DNA of 34,803 bases from G963676205 sp964342525 (GTDB taxonomy: Bacteria; Campylobacterota; Campylobacteria; Campylobacterales; Arcobacteraceae), in NCBI GenBank assembly GCA_964342525.1, contig CAYFGQ010000033.1, positions 1 to 34,803 of the forward strand. Direction: 5' to 3'. The notes below the pieces were generated by a model. The model ran no database searches. It saw only the letters and a program-made list of their open reading frames with translations, and was not told the origin of the DNA. Of this stretch, positions 16,254 through 25,219 are shown in pieces. Position 1 is the first letter of the stretch. Each line of letters begins with the position of its first letter. The translations under genes were made by a program, and so were the position numbers.

Positions 16254-17143
16254 TGGATATTGTAACCGGTTCTACCACTGCTATTATTACACCATTTAGA
16301 AATGGTGTTTTAGATGAGCAAGGGTATGCAAAAACGATTCAAAGACAAATAGATAATGGTATTAATGCGATCTGTCCAGTTGGAACAACTGGAGAGAGTG
16401 CAACACTAACACATGATGAGCATAAAAGATGTATCGAAATAGCTGTAGAAGTAGCTAAGGGTACAAATACAAAAGTTCTAGCAGGTGCTGGAAGTAATTC
16501 AACTGCTGAAGCTGTTGAAATAGCAAAACATGCTGCAAAATGTGGTGTAGATGCACTATTTTCTGTAAGTCCATACTACAATAAACCATCTCAAGAGGGA
16601 CTATACCAACACTATAAAGCGATCGCAGAAGCGGTACCAGAAACGGGAGTAATGCTTTATAATGTACCAGGGAGAACTGGTGTTGATATCTTAGCTGATA
16701 CAGCTATCAGACTTTTTGACGATTGTGAAAACATCTATGGGATCAAAGAAGCAACAGGAAGCTTAGATAGAATTGTAGAACTTCAATCACAAAGACCTGA
16801 TTTTAAAATCTTAAGTGGAGATGATGCTATTGATTTCCCTATTTTAGCAACAGGTGGAGCTGGTGTGACATCAGTAACAGCAAATATCGTACCAGATATT
16901 AAAGCTAAACTTGTAGATGAAGCATTAAAAGGAAATTTTGCTGAGGCTAAAAAAATAAATGAAGAACTTTATCCACTAAATAGTATTCTATTTTGTGAAG
17001 CAAACCCTATTCCAATCAAAGCTGCTATGTATATAGCTGGTATCATCGATAGTTTAGAGTATAGATTACCACTAACACCACCATCGGCTGAAAATATGAA
17101 AAAAATAGAAGAAGTTCTAAATAATTATAATATCGTAAAGTAA
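16253..17143 (+). CDS. dapA: 4-hydroxy-tetrahydrodipicolinate synthase
   Basis: 296 residues, a TIM-barrel aldolase that condenses pyruvate with aspartate semialdehyde in lysine and diaminopimelate synthesis. The Schiff-base lysine is K165 in GIKEATGS, the catalytic Tyr is Y136 in LYNVPGRTG, and the GTTGES motif (44-49) binds pyruvate. Cytoplasmic tetramer in the family. Its ATG shares a base with the stop of the upstream M16 gene, and fabL follows after 16 bp, so it is part of an operon starting at or before pyrD. Confidence 0.97.
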   Translation: MDIVTGSTTAIITPFRNGVLDEQGYAKTIQRQIDNGINAICPVGTTGESATLTHDEHKRCIEIAVEVAKGTNTKVLAGAGSNSTAEAVEIAKHAAKCGVDALFSVSPYYNKPSQEGLYQHYKAIAEAVPETGVMLYNVPGRTGVDILADTAIRLFDDCENIYGIKEATGSLDRIVELQSQRPDFKILSGDDAIDFPILATGGAGVTSVTANIVPDIKAKLVDEALKGNFAEAKKINEELYPLNSILFCEANPIPIKAAMYIAGIIDSLEYRLPLTPPSAENMKKIEEVLNNYNIVK

Positions 17144-17159
17144 GAATTAAGGAGAGAGA

Positions 17160-17927
17160 ATGGCTAATAAAACACTTGTAATCAGTGGAGCGACAAAAGG
17201 TATTGGTAAAGCGATTGCTTATAGATTTGCAAAAGAAGGAATCAATGTAGCATTTACATATAATTCAAATGCTGAGATTGCAGATGAGATTGCAAAAGAT
17301 TTAGAATCTCAATATGGGATCAAAGCTAAAGCTTATCCTTTAGATATCTTAGAGCCTGATCAATATAAGGGACTATTTAAACAAATTGATGAGGATTTTG
17401 AAACAGTTGATTATTTTGTATCAAATGCAATCATTTCAGGTCGTCCTGTTGTGGGTGGTTTTGCTCCATTTATGAGACTTAAACCAAAAGGTTTAAATAA
17501 TATCTATACTGCAACAGTATTAGCATTTGTTGTAGGAGCACAAGAAGCAGCTAAAAGAATGGAGAAAAATGGTGGTGGAGCTATAGTTTCATTAAGCTCA
17601 ACTGGAAACCTAGTATTTAATCCAAACTATGCTGGTCATGGGAACTCTAAAAATGCTGTTGAAACTATGGTTAAATATGCTGCTGAAGAGCTTGGGCATA
17701 TGGGTATTAGAGTAAATGCTGTAAGTGGAGGTCCTATCGATACTGATGCACTTAAAAAATTCCCTAACTATGAAGATGTAAAAGCTGAAGTAGTTGAAAG
17801 AAGTCCATTAAGTAGAATGGGTGATGCACAAGATTTAGCAGGAATGGTATACTTTTCATGTACAGATGAGTGTAGCTGGATGACAGGTCAAACAATCGTT
17901 ATCGACGGTGGAACAAGTTTTAAATAA
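17160..17927 (+). CDS. fabL: Enoyl-ACP reductase of the FabL type (SDR family)
   Basis: 255 residues. The nucleotide-binding motif is SGATKGIGKA at 9-18. The active site is Y157-x6-K164 (NYAGHGNSK), the spacing used by enoyl-ACP reductases rather than the Y-x3-K of ordinary short-chain dehydrogenases. The segment VNAVSGGPIDTDALKKFPN closely resembles Bacillus subtilis FabL as I remember it. It should reduce the trans-2-enoyl chain in the last step of fatty-acid elongation. Relatives in this phylum are often annotated just as SDR oxidoreductases, so another reductase role is possible. AAGGAG ribosome site; 16 bp after dapA. Confidence 0.85.
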   Translation: MANKTLVISGATKGIGKAIAYRFAKEGINVAFTYNSNAEIADEIAKDLESQYGIKAKAYPLDILEPDQYKGLFKQIDEDFETVDYFVSNAIISGRPVVGGFAPFMRLKPKGLNNIYTATVLAFVVGAQEAAKRMEKNGGGAIVSLSSTGNLVFNPNYAGHGNSKNAVETMVKYAAEELGHMGIRVNAVSGGPIDTDALKKFPNYEDVKAEVVERSPLSRMGDAQDLAGMVYFSCTDECSWMTGQTIVIDGGTSFK

Positions 17928-17958
17928 GTCCTATATAAAAAACTGACATTAAGGGGAA

Positions 17959-19806
17959 ATGGTGAACTCTCAAAACAAAATATCTTTGATCCTTCTAGGG
18001 TTCATGTTTGGATTATTTATAATCCTTACAGCAAATATTTTATTCAACTTTAGAGACTATGGTCTAAAAAGTATTGAACAAAAAGCAGAAACTGTAGCAG
18101 CTACTGTAAAACACTCACTTACATCTCATATGATGAATGGTGTTATTGATAATAGAGGTTTATTTTTAGATCAAATAAAAGAACTTGAAAATATTGATAA
18201 ACTATGGATTGTAAGAGGTGAAAGTGTTTTCAAACAATACGGGAAAGGTCATACAGATGAATCCCCAAGAGATCAAATAGATAAAGATGTACTAGCTCAA
18301 GGTGTATCTATAAAAGAGATTAAAGAGGATCTTTTTGGAGAGAGTAGTTTTAGGATCACTATTCCTTATACTGCCACTACAGTTGGAAGTATAGACTGTA
18401 TATCTTGCCATGATGCTAAAGAGGGAGATACCTTAGGTGCTATTACTATGGTGATGAATATGAATGATCTTAAAAGTGTAGGATCAAGTACTATTATCAA
18501 TACTCTTATTATTGCATTTGTTTTAATCACTTTTATCCTTTTATTTGTAAATAGACTAATTGGACCATATATTAGAGTATTTGATTCTATTAAATATGTT
18601 ATGAGTAAAGCTAAAGAGGGAGATTACTCAAAACGTGTTGATGAAAAAGGTATGAACCCACAAAGTAAAGATGTGGCAAAATCTATCAATGGATTCTTAA
18701 CAAAACTTCAAACTACAGTTGGAAATATTGAAGATAAAATTGAAGAGTTCTTAACTGTTGCAAAAAAAGAAAAGGCACAAGATCCACTTATTGATGTTGA
18801 AAATACAGTTACAAGACTAGCTGATATATATAGATTTAGAAAAACTATTGAGCATGACGAGAGTTTAGATGATGTATATGGAAGAATCTCTGATGTACTT
18901 AAAAATAAATTTGGACTAAATGACTTTAACTTCATAGAAGCAGATACAACTAAAAAACTTGTAAAAGTAGCGTATATTGAAAAACAACTTCACTGTGAAG
19001 CAGAAAAAGGTTGTAGAGCAGATAGAACAAATACTGTGGTAGATTCTTGTCAGTTCAAAGAACTTTGCGATAAGGTAACAGATGAAGAGCATGAATATTT
19101 ATGTATCCCTTACTCTATCTCTAATGACCTAGACTTTATTTTAAATATAAATGTTGCAGATAAAGAAAGATGTGAAAATACTAGAGATTTACTACCACAT
19201 ATTCAAGATTATATTGATGCGGCTAAACCTGAGATCGTAAGTAAGAAACTTATGGAGATTTTAGAGAGATCAGCTAGAACAGATGGTCTTACTGGACTTT
19301 ATAATAGAAAATTCTTAGAAGAATCGGTTGAGAAAATAGTAAATCAAGCAAAAAGAGCAAATATCTCTTATGGTGTACTTATGGCTGATATTGATTACTT
19401 TAAAATGATCAATGATACTTATGGACATGATGTTGGTGATGAGGCTATTAAAGTTGTGGCAAGTACATTATCTGAAAATGTAAGAAACTCTGACTTTGTT
19501 ATTAGATATGGTGGAGAAGAGTTTATTGTACTTCTTTACAATTGTGATGCAGATTATATTGTTGAAGTGGCTGAGAAGATTAGAGTTGCCTTTGCAGCTA
19601 GAAAAATCTCTGCTGGAACTACACACTTTAGTAAAACTATTAGTATCGGTGCGGCTATTTTCCCTGATACTGCTGATAGTTTCTGGAAATGTATCAAATT
19701 TGCTGATATGGCACTATACCATGCAAAAGAAAATGGAAGAAATCAAGTTAAACTATTTGATGAATCACTATTAGGTGATGATCAAGAAGAAGGAGCACCT
19801 TATTAA
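17959..19806 (+). CDS. Diguanylate cyclase with periplasmic haem-c motif and Cys-rich cytoplasmic region
   Basis: 615 residues. Membrane helices at about 8-30 and 177-197 bracket a periplasmic sensor domain that contains C147-ISC-H151, a CxxCH haem-c attachment motif. Then come a HAMP-like segment, a coil and a GAF-like domain (about 300-410) with C346, C352, C364, C370, C382 and C405, possibly metal- or redox-binding. The C-terminal GGDEF domain has DGLTGLYNR, active-site GGEEF (518-522) and an inhibitory RxxD site (R509-D512) five residues before it. It should make cyclic di-GMP in response to redox or a gas. The ATG at 17959 is only 2 nt from AAGGGG; the GTG at 17962 is also possible. Confidence 0.9.
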   Translation: MVNSQNKISLILLGFMFGLFIILTANILFNFRDYGLKSIEQKAETVAATVKHSLTSHMMNGVIDNRGLFLDQIKELENIDKLWIVRGESVFKQYGKGHTDESPRDQIDKDVLAQGVSIKEIKEDLFGESSFRITIPYTATTVGSIDCISCHDAKEGDTLGAITMVMNMNDLKSVGSSTIINTLIIAFVLITFILLFVNRLIGPYIRVFDSIKYVMSKAKEGDYSKRVDEKGMNPQSKDVAKSINGFLTKLQTTVGNIEDKIEEFLTVAKKEKAQDPLIDVENTVTRLADIYRFRKTIEHDESLDDVYGRISDVLKNKFGLNDFNFIEADTTKKLVKVAYIEKQLHCEAEKGCRADRTNTVVDSCQFKELCDKVTDEEHEYLCIPYSISNDLDFILNINVADKERCENTRDLLPHIQDYIDAAKPEIVSKKLMEILERSARTDGLTGLYNRKFLEESVEKIVNQAKRANISYGVLMADIDYFKMINDTYGHDVGDEAIKVVASTLSENVRNSDFVIRYGGEEFIVLLYNCDADYIVEVAEKIRVAFAARKISAGTTHFSKTISIGAAIFPDTADSFWKCIKFADMALYHAKENGRNQVKLFDESLLGDDQEEGAPY

Positions 19807-20347
19807 CGTAAAAAGTCAAATAAACCTGCCAAATATCTTGGCAGCTTTTAGGATTGCATTAGCCCCATTAATGCTTTGGTTCTTAATAGATAGGGATAAC
19901 TTTATCTTTGATGGATGGCATCCAAGCTGGCTAGATTATTTTGCTGGTCTTATTTTTGTAGTAGCATCTGTTACAGATTTTTTTGATGGTTTTATTGCAA
20001 GATCATGGGATCAAATGACAAAGCTTGGAGCTATCCTTGATCCCCTAGCAGACAAGATGCTAATCCTTGCTGGATTTATTGGTTTAATAGTATTAGATCG
20101 TGCTTCAGCTTGGGCAGTTTTTTTAATACTTACCCGTGAATTTTTTATCACAGGACTTAGGGTTGTTGCTATAGCTGAAGGTAAAAGTGTAGCTTCAACA
20201 ATGGCAGGAAAAGTTAAAACAGTTGTACAAATGATAGCAATTGGATTTTTAATTATGAACTGGCCATATGCAACACTACTACTTTGGATAGCAGTTGCTC
20301 TTACTTTATACTCTGGATATGAATATATCAGAGACTATTTAAAATAA
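19778..20347 (+). CDS. pgsA: CDP-diacylglycerol-glycerol-3-phosphate 3-phosphatidyltransferase
   Basis: A CDP-alcohol phosphatidyltransferase of about 180-190 residues with four to six membrane helices, making phosphatidylglycerophosphate in acidic phospholipid synthesis. The family motif DG-x2-AR-x8-G-x3-D-x3-D reads DFFDGFIARSWDQMTKLGAI followed by LDPLADK. The start is uncertain. The ATG at 19778 has no proper ribosome site and would overlap the upstream gene by 29 bp. A strong AAGGAG at 19790-19795 instead points to an in-frame ATT at 19802, overlapping the upstream TAA, giving INVKSQINLPNILAA, where the family normally begins. Confidence 0.92.
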   Translation: MIKKKEHLINVKSQINLPNILAAFRIALAPLMLWFLIDRDNFIFDGWHPSWLDYFAGLIFVVASVTDFFDGFIARSWDQMTKLGAILDPLADKMLILAGFIGLIVLDRASAWAVFLILTREFFITGLRVVAIAEGKSVASTMAGKVKTVVQMIAIGFLIMNWPYATLLLWIAVALTLYSGYEYIRDYLK

Positions 20348-20360
20348 ATCGGAGACTTTT

Positions 20361-21413
20361 TTGGGTTTAATCAATTTTTTATTAGTATTATCTATTTTAG
20401 TTTTTATACATGAGCTAGGACACTTTTTAGCAGCTCGTTATTTTGGTGTTCATGTACAAACATTTTCCATAGGTTTTGGTAAAAAACTATATAGTAAAAT
20501 GTGGAGAGGTACAGAGTGGACTATCTCCCTTATCCCTTTAGGTGGATATGTAAAAATGAAAGGTCAAGATGATATGGATCCAGCTGCATTTGATGCAAGT
20601 AATGATAGCTACAATTCAAAAAGACCATGGCAAAGAATCATCATACTTTTCGCTGGACCATTTGCAAACTTTGTATTAGCAGCTGTACTTTATTTTGCCA
20701 TAGGACTTATGGGAAATCAAGCTATATCACCAACTATCGGTAAGATTATGGAAAACTCTCCAGCACAAGTAGCTGGACTTAAAGTAAATGATGAGATTGT
20801 AAGGATAAACGATACAGATATAAAAACATGGAAAGATCTTAGCAAAGTTATCAAAGGCTCTGATGGTCTTATGAAATTTTACGTAAAAAGAGATGGTAGA
20901 GTTAGAGCTATCTTAGTAAAAGCAAAACTAAGTGACTCACAAAATATGTTTAGAGAAAAGATCAAAAAAATGATGGTAGGAATATCCCCTGCTCCTAAAC
21001 TTATAACAGTACACTACTCTTTTACTGAGAGTATCTCTTTTGCAATGGAGCAAACCTATGAAGCAAGTAAAATGATCTTCTTAGGTATTCAAAAACTTAT
21101 CCAAGGGATTATCCCAAGTAGTGAAATTGGTGGGGTTATCACCATAGGAAAAGTGATCTCAGATGCAAGCCAAACAGGTATAATCGCCCTATTTACAATA
21201 TCAGCACTTATATCTGTAAATCTAGGGGTTTTAAACCTTCTGCCTATCCCTGCACTTGATGGTGGACATATTATGTTTAATCTTTATGAGATGATAACAA
21301 AACATAAACCAAGTGACAAAGTACTTATCAATATGACAATCGCTGGATGGGTTATACTTATAGGACTTATGACATTAGGTCTTTATAATGATATAAATAG
21401 ACTACTTGGGTGA
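20361..21413 (+). CDS. rseP: Site-2 intramembrane zinc metalloprotease RseP
   Basis: 350 residues. The catalytic HExxH is HELGH near residue 18 within the first membrane helix, and the third zinc ligand is in NLLPIPALDGGH near the C-terminus. A PDZ domain (about 115-200) lies between (ENSPAQVAGLKVNDEIVRIN). It cleaves membrane-bound anti-sigma factors or remnant signal peptides in the inner membrane. The start is TTG at 20361 with GGAG six nt upstream. It follows pgsA by 13 bp and ends the plus-strand run that began with pyrD. Confidence 0.95.
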   Translation: MGLINFLLVLSILVFIHELGHFLAARYFGVHVQTFSIGFGKKLYSKMWRGTEWTISLIPLGGYVKMKGQDDMDPAAFDASNDSYNSKRPWQRIIILFAGPFANFVLAAVLYFAIGLMGNQAISPTIGKIMENSPAQVAGLKVNDEIVRINDTDIKTWKDLSKVIKGSDGLMKFYVKRDGRVRAILVKAKLSDSQNMFREKIKKMMVGISPAPKLITVHYSFTESISFAMEQTYEASKMIFLGIQKLIQGIIPSSEIGGVITIGKVISDASQTGIIALFTISALISVNLGVLNLLPIPALDGGHIMFNLYEMITKHKPSDKVLINMTIAGWVILIGLMTLGLYNDINRLLG

Positions 21414-21447
21414 TATATTCTCTTAAGTAAGAAGAGTAATTATCTAT

Positions 21448-21480
21448 AGAGTTTTTATTTATATTATATAACTCTTTTAT
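21448..21480 (+). terminator. Weak hairpin with T tract after rseP
   Basis: AGAGTT (21448-21453) pairs with AACTCT (21470-21475) across a 16-nt AT-rich loop, followed by a T-rich tract. Short stem; possible terminator of the pyrD-rseP run. Confidence 0.35.
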
Positions 21481-21500
21481 AATTCCATACGAGTCAAAAT

Positions 21501-21521
21501 TCTCCTCTTTTTAAGAGGAGA
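21501..21521. terminator. Perfect 9-bp hairpin in the rseP-yggS gap
   Basis: TCTCCTCTT-TTT-AAGAGGAGA. A strong stem, but the T tract lies in the loop rather than after it, and the 3' side is A-rich. It may still be a terminator or mRNA-end structure for rseP. The rest of the 284-bp gap holds no gene I can support. Confidence 0.45.
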
Positions 21522-21664
21522 AAATTACAAATCAAATAATCTTTTAATTTTCACAATTTTCTCTTTAGTGATATCAATTTTTAATATAAACAATTCTCAT
21601 ATAAATATGTTTATATTTTACCTCAAAAAACATATCATTTTGTAATATCTTATTAAATATTTGC

Positions 21665-21670
21665 TACAAT
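21665..21670 (+). promoter_or_regulatory. Candidate -10 box for yggS
   Basis: TACAAT, 28 nt before the yggS ATG, preceded by TTTG in an extended -10-like arrangement. No clear -35. Confidence 0.4.
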
Positions 21671-21697
21671 TCGCTCTAAGAATAATAAGGAATTTTT

Positions 21698-22372
21698 ATG
21701 TTAGATAAACAAACAGCAGTAAAAAACTTAGATGAAGTAATTACAGATATAGAAGAAGCAAGATTAAAAGTGAGTGATCACCATATTGTAAAACTAATTG
21801 CGATTAGTAAATACTCTGAGGCTGAGGAAATAAGAACTTTATATGAAGCAGGTCAAAGGGCTTTTGGTGAAAATAAAGTACAAGATTTAAGAGACAAATC
21901 TGCACAGCTTGATGATCTTCCAATTGAGTGGCATTTTGTAGGAACACTACAAAAAAATAAGATCAATAATCTAATTGATCTAAACCCTTCCCTAATGCAC
22001 TCTTTAGATTCTATGGATTTAGCATATGAACTTGATAAAAAACTAAAAGCAAAAGATAAAACTATGAACTGTCTTTTACAAGTAAATTCAGCATATGAAG
22101 AGACTAAATCAGGAGTTGATCCCAAAGAGGCAAATGAGTTATATAAAAAGATCAGTGAAGAGTGCTCAAACATCAAACTAAAAGGGATGATGAGTATTGG
22201 TGCACATACAGAAGATTGTGATAATATCAAAGAGAGCTTCAAAACTACAAAAGAGATATTTGATGGATGTGAAGAAGCTACAATCTGCTCAATGGGTATG
22301 AGTAGTGATTTTAAACTTGCCATAGAACTTGGTTCAAATATGGTAAGAGTAGGATCAAAACTATTTAAATAA
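21698..22372 (+). CDS. yggS: YggS/PLPBP-family pyridoxal phosphate homeostasis protein
   Basis: 224 residues, a single alanine-racemase-like TIM barrel that binds pyridoxal 5'-phosphate without known enzymatic activity and keeps vitamin B6 and amino-acid pools balanced. The PLP lysine is in LIAISKYSEA; GENKVQDLRDK and WHFVGTLQKNK are the characteristic family segments, and the C-terminal SMGMSSDFKLAIELGSNMVRVG binds the phosphate. AAGGA ribosome site. The Crp/Fnr gene follows after 8 bp, so the two are probably co-transcribed. Confidence 0.95.
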   Translation: MLDKQTAVKNLDEVITDIEEARLKVSDHHIVKLIAISKYSEAEEIRTLYEAGQRAFGENKVQDLRDKSAQLDDLPIEWHFVGTLQKNKINNLIDLNPSLMHSLDSMDLAYELDKKLKAKDKTMNCLLQVNSAYEETKSGVDPKEANELYKKISEECSNIKLKGMMSIGAHTEDCDNIKESFKTTKEIFDGCEEATICSMGMSSDFKLAIELGSNMVRVGSKLFK

Positions 22373-22380
22373 TCCACAAA

Positions 22381-23022
22381 ATGTTAGATCAAATAAAACA
22401 AACCCCCATCTTTGAAAATCTGAGCGAGGAGGAGTATGAAAAGCTCTCCTCTATCTCTACAATCAAACACTATAAAAAAGACAATATAGTTTTTTATAGG
22501 GGTGATACACCAAAATATCTATATCTACTCCTAGATGGCTCAGTAAAAATCTATACACACAACAATAAGGGCAATGAAGTTATATTAAAACTCTTAAATG
22601 AGCCCTCTTTAGTAGCTGAGCTTGCAAGTTTAGAAGATATAGACTATCCAGCTAATTGTATGGTTTTAGAAGATTCTAGCCTACTTGCAATCGATTTTAG
22701 AAAGTTTCAAGAGATGTTTTTAAATGATTCAAAGTTTTTATTGATGTTTATCAAATCTCTTACTAGAAAAATCATGTACCTAGAGAGTGTAATTGAATCA
22801 AATGTAAAACTTGATGCAAAAGCAAAAATAGCTAAATATATCTATGAAAATGAAGAAAAATTTATAAACACTTCAAATGCTAAGATTGCAAGAAGTTTAA
22901 ATATCACCCCAGAGACATTCTCTAGGGTGATTAAAAAGTTTAAAAATGAAGGTATATTGGAAAGTATCTCTAATAAATTTACTGTGATTGATAGGGAGAG
23001 TTTAAAAGCTTACTTTAGTTGA
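22381..23022 (+). CDS. Crp/Fnr-family transcriptional regulator
   Basis: 213 residues: an N-terminal cyclic-nucleotide-like beta-barrel (about 10-120), a dimer helix, and a C-terminal winged helix (about 145-205; recognition helix in NITPETFSRVIKKFK). It lacks the N-terminal Cys cluster of oxygen-sensing FNR, with one cysteine in the barrel (ANCMVLED), so it is not an Fe-S FNR. Ligand unknown; members of this group in the phylum respond to nitrosative or redox stress or nutrient state. Its 3' end overlaps the convergent rsmD gene by 13 bp, so the two transcripts can pair. Confidence 0.88.
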   Translation: MLDQIKQTPIFENLSEEEYEKLSSISTIKHYKKDNIVFYRGDTPKYLYLLLDGSVKIYTHNNKGNEVILKLLNEPSLVAELASLEDIDYPANCMVLEDSSLLAIDFRKFQEMFLNDSKFLLMFIKSLTRKIMYLESVIESNVKLDAKAKIAKYIYENEEKFINTSNAKIARSLNITPETFSRVIKKFKNEGILESISNKFTVIDRESLKAYFS

Positions 23023-23606
23023 AAATAGCTAAGTGAACTCTTCCCAAATTTTTTAGTTTTATATTTTTTAAATTTACCAAGCTCTATAGGTATCTCTTGA
23101 TCTGTAAAATGCTCAAATACCACTAAAAATATATTATCGTTCTCTATATTTTTAACCATATCAAAACACTTATCATATATACCCTCCATACCATCTCTAT
23201 AATCAAATGGAGGATCAATATATACCACAACCTGCTTATCAGTATCTTTTAGGGATTTAAATAGCTGTGGAAGCTTTTCAAAGCTATCCCCAAATAAGAT
23301 ATTGCAAGACTCTGGTTCCACATTTGTACAGTTCTTATCTAAAGTCTTATATGATCTTCTATCTATCTCACAAAAGTATGCTTCACTAGCTCCACGGCTA
23401 ATAGCCTCAAGACCAATAGACCCACTTCCACCAAATGCTTCTACAAAGGTGGTATCTATGATATCGTATTGTAAAACATTAAAAAATGATTCTTTTAAAA
23501 TTGATTTTGTGCTTCTTGTAGTATCTAAAGAAGGAAGTTCTAAAATCTTCCCTCTATATTTACCTGCTATAATTTTTGTTGTTAGTTTATTATTATGTTT
23601 TGCCAT
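23010..23606 (-). CDS. rsmD: 16S rRNA (guanine-966 N2)-methyltransferase RsmD
   Basis: 198 residues, a SAM-dependent methyltransferase of the RsmD/YhhF family that methylates G966 of 16S rRNA. Visible motifs: the basic N-terminus KIIAGKYRGKILELP, the SAM-binding VEAFGGSGSIGLEAISRGA, and the catalytic YIDPPFDYR. Its ATG overlaps the rny stop by one base (TAATG on the minus strand), so the two are coupled. The 3' end overlaps the convergent Crp/Fnr gene. Confidence 0.93.
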   Translation of the reverse strand: MAKHNNKLTTKIIAGKYRGKILELPSLDTTRSTKSILKESFFNVLQYDIIDTTFVEAFGGSGSIGLEAISRGASEAYFCEIDRRSYKTLDKNCTNVEPESCNILFGDSFEKLPQLFKSLKDTDKQVVVYIDPPFDYRDGMEGIYDKCFDMVKNIENDNIFLVVFEHFTDQEIPIELGKFKKYKTKKFGKSSLSYFQLK

Positions 23607-25150
23607 TAGCTCGCATATCCTACAGCCCTAAGCTCTCTAATAACATTTACTTTAATCTCACCAGGATATTGAACCTTCTCTTCAATCTCTTTAGCAATTT
23701 CAGTTGCAAGTAATACTGACTCATCATCATTTACAAGATTTGCATTTACTATTACCCTTACTTCTCTACCAGCATTGATAGCATAAGCGTTTGTAACACC
23801 CCTTTTAGAAGTAGCGATATTTTCAATCTCCTCTACCCTTTTTAAGAAGCTCTCTAACACTTCTCTTCTTGCACCTGGTCTAGCTGCACTTAAGGCATCT
23901 GCAGCACATACAGCAGCTGATTCGATACTATTTGGCTCCTCATGTCCATGGTGAGCATAGATACCATTTATAACTTCACTTGGCTCTTTATATCTTCTAC
24001 AAATATCAGCACCAATATCCACATGACTTCCTGGCATATCGTGAGTAAGTGCTTTTCCAATATCATGCATAAGTCCAGCACGTCTAGCTAAGATAGGATC
24101 TCCACCCATTTGTGCAGCAATAAGACCAGCTAAATGAGCTACTTCTAAAGTATGAGCTAAAGCATTTTGACCATAACTAGCTCTATATCTAAGTCTACCC
24201 ACAAGTTTTGTAAGCTCTGGATGCATATTTTTAACACCCATATCGATTACAACATTTTCACCCTCTTTTTGGATATTTGCATCAAACTCAGCTTTTATCT
24301 TTTTATATATCTCTTCAATTCTTGCAGGTTGAATTCTACCATCTGCTATAAGAGTTTCAATAGTTTTTGTAGCAATAGCACGTCTGTAAAGATTAAAACT
24401 AGAGATTGTAATAGTATTTGGCGTATCATCAATAATAATATCCACACCTAAAAGCATCTCAAAGGCTTTAATATTACGACCTTCTTTACCAATAATTTTA
24501 CCTTTTGTTTCTTCATCTTTAAGTGGTAAATTATTGATAAGTCTCTCTGCAGCAAACTCTCCAGCATATCTTGTAACAGCTTGTGCTAAAATATTTTGAG
24601 CTTCCTCTTTTGATTTATCTTGTGCTATTTTATATTCTCTTCTAAAGATTGAAGCTATCTCACCACGAGAGTTTTCTTTTACAGTTTCCACCATAATCTC
24701 TTTTGCTTCATCTGTTGTAAGACCTGAAGCATTTTCAAGTACTTTTAATACCTTTTGGATTTGATCGTCTAGAGTTTTCTTTTGCTCTTTTAATCCATCT
24801 TTTAAAGCTACTGCTTCTTTTTTGGATTCATTTATGATCTCTCTATCTTTTTCAATTGCACCAAGTTCTTTATCAAGGTGTTTATTTAGATCTCTCTCTT
24901 TTTTTTCAATCTCTTTTAAAAGATTGTTATACTCTTTTTTAGCCTCATGGAACTCTTTTTCATACTCTTTTTTGGCTTTTATCTGAGCATCTTTTAATAA
25001 GCTTTGAGCCTCGTGTTCTATAACTTTTGCTTTAGCTTTTGCTTGTTCTGTGTATATCTCAAATTTTGCGTTGTTTAATTTATTTGCAACTGCAATACTG
25101 ATACCAGAACTCACAGCAGCTACCACAACGCCTGTAATAATTAATTCCAT
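23606..25150 (-). CDS. rny: Ribonuclease Y
   Basis: 514 residues, the membrane-anchored endoribonuclease that starts mRNA decay in bacteria lacking RNase E. An N-terminal membrane helix (residues 4-22) is followed by a long charged coiled coil (about 25-195), a KH RNA-binding domain (about 205-270, GKEGRNIKAFE) and an HD domain with catalytic LMHDIGKAL and HHGHEEP. Length and architecture are standard. The coiled coil holds many Lys/Glu repeats. rsmD overlaps its 3' end. Confidence 0.97.
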   Translation of the reverse strand: MELIITGVVVAAVSSGISIAVANKLNNAKFEIYTEQAKAKAKVIEHEAQSLLKDAQIKAKKEYEKEFHEAKKEYNNLLKEIEKKERDLNKHLDKELGAIEKDREIINESKKEAVALKDGLKEQKKTLDDQIQKVLKVLENASGLTTDEAKEIMVETVKENSRGEIASIFRREYKIAQDKSKEEAQNILAQAVTRYAGEFAAERLINNLPLKDEETKGKIIGKEGRNIKAFEMLLGVDIIIDDTPNTITISSFNLYRRAIATKTIETLIADGRIQPARIEEIYKKIKAEFDANIQKEGENVVIDMGVKNMHPELTKLVGRLRYRASYGQNALAHTLEVAHLAGLIAAQMGGDPILARRAGLMHDIGKALTHDMPGSHVDIGADICRRYKEPSEVINGIYAHHGHEEPNSIESAAVCAADALSAARPGARREVLESFLKRVEEIENIATSKRGVTNAYAINAGREVRVIVNANLVNDDESVLLATEIAKEIEEKVQYPGEIKVNVIRELRAVGYAS

Positions 25151-25219
25151 AACTCCACTCCCATTATTATAGTAACCAACTTCAAACTATAGAGCATATC
25201 TCTATTTTAGTACTTGGTT

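Noticed and set aside
21853..22377. 174-codon minus-strand ORF opposite yggS
   Set aside because: Full antisense to a clear yggS gene, with no homology that I can see and no ribosome site.
22381..23022. Oxygen-sensing FNR
   Set aside because: The N-terminal cysteines that hold the Fe-S cluster in FNR are absent.
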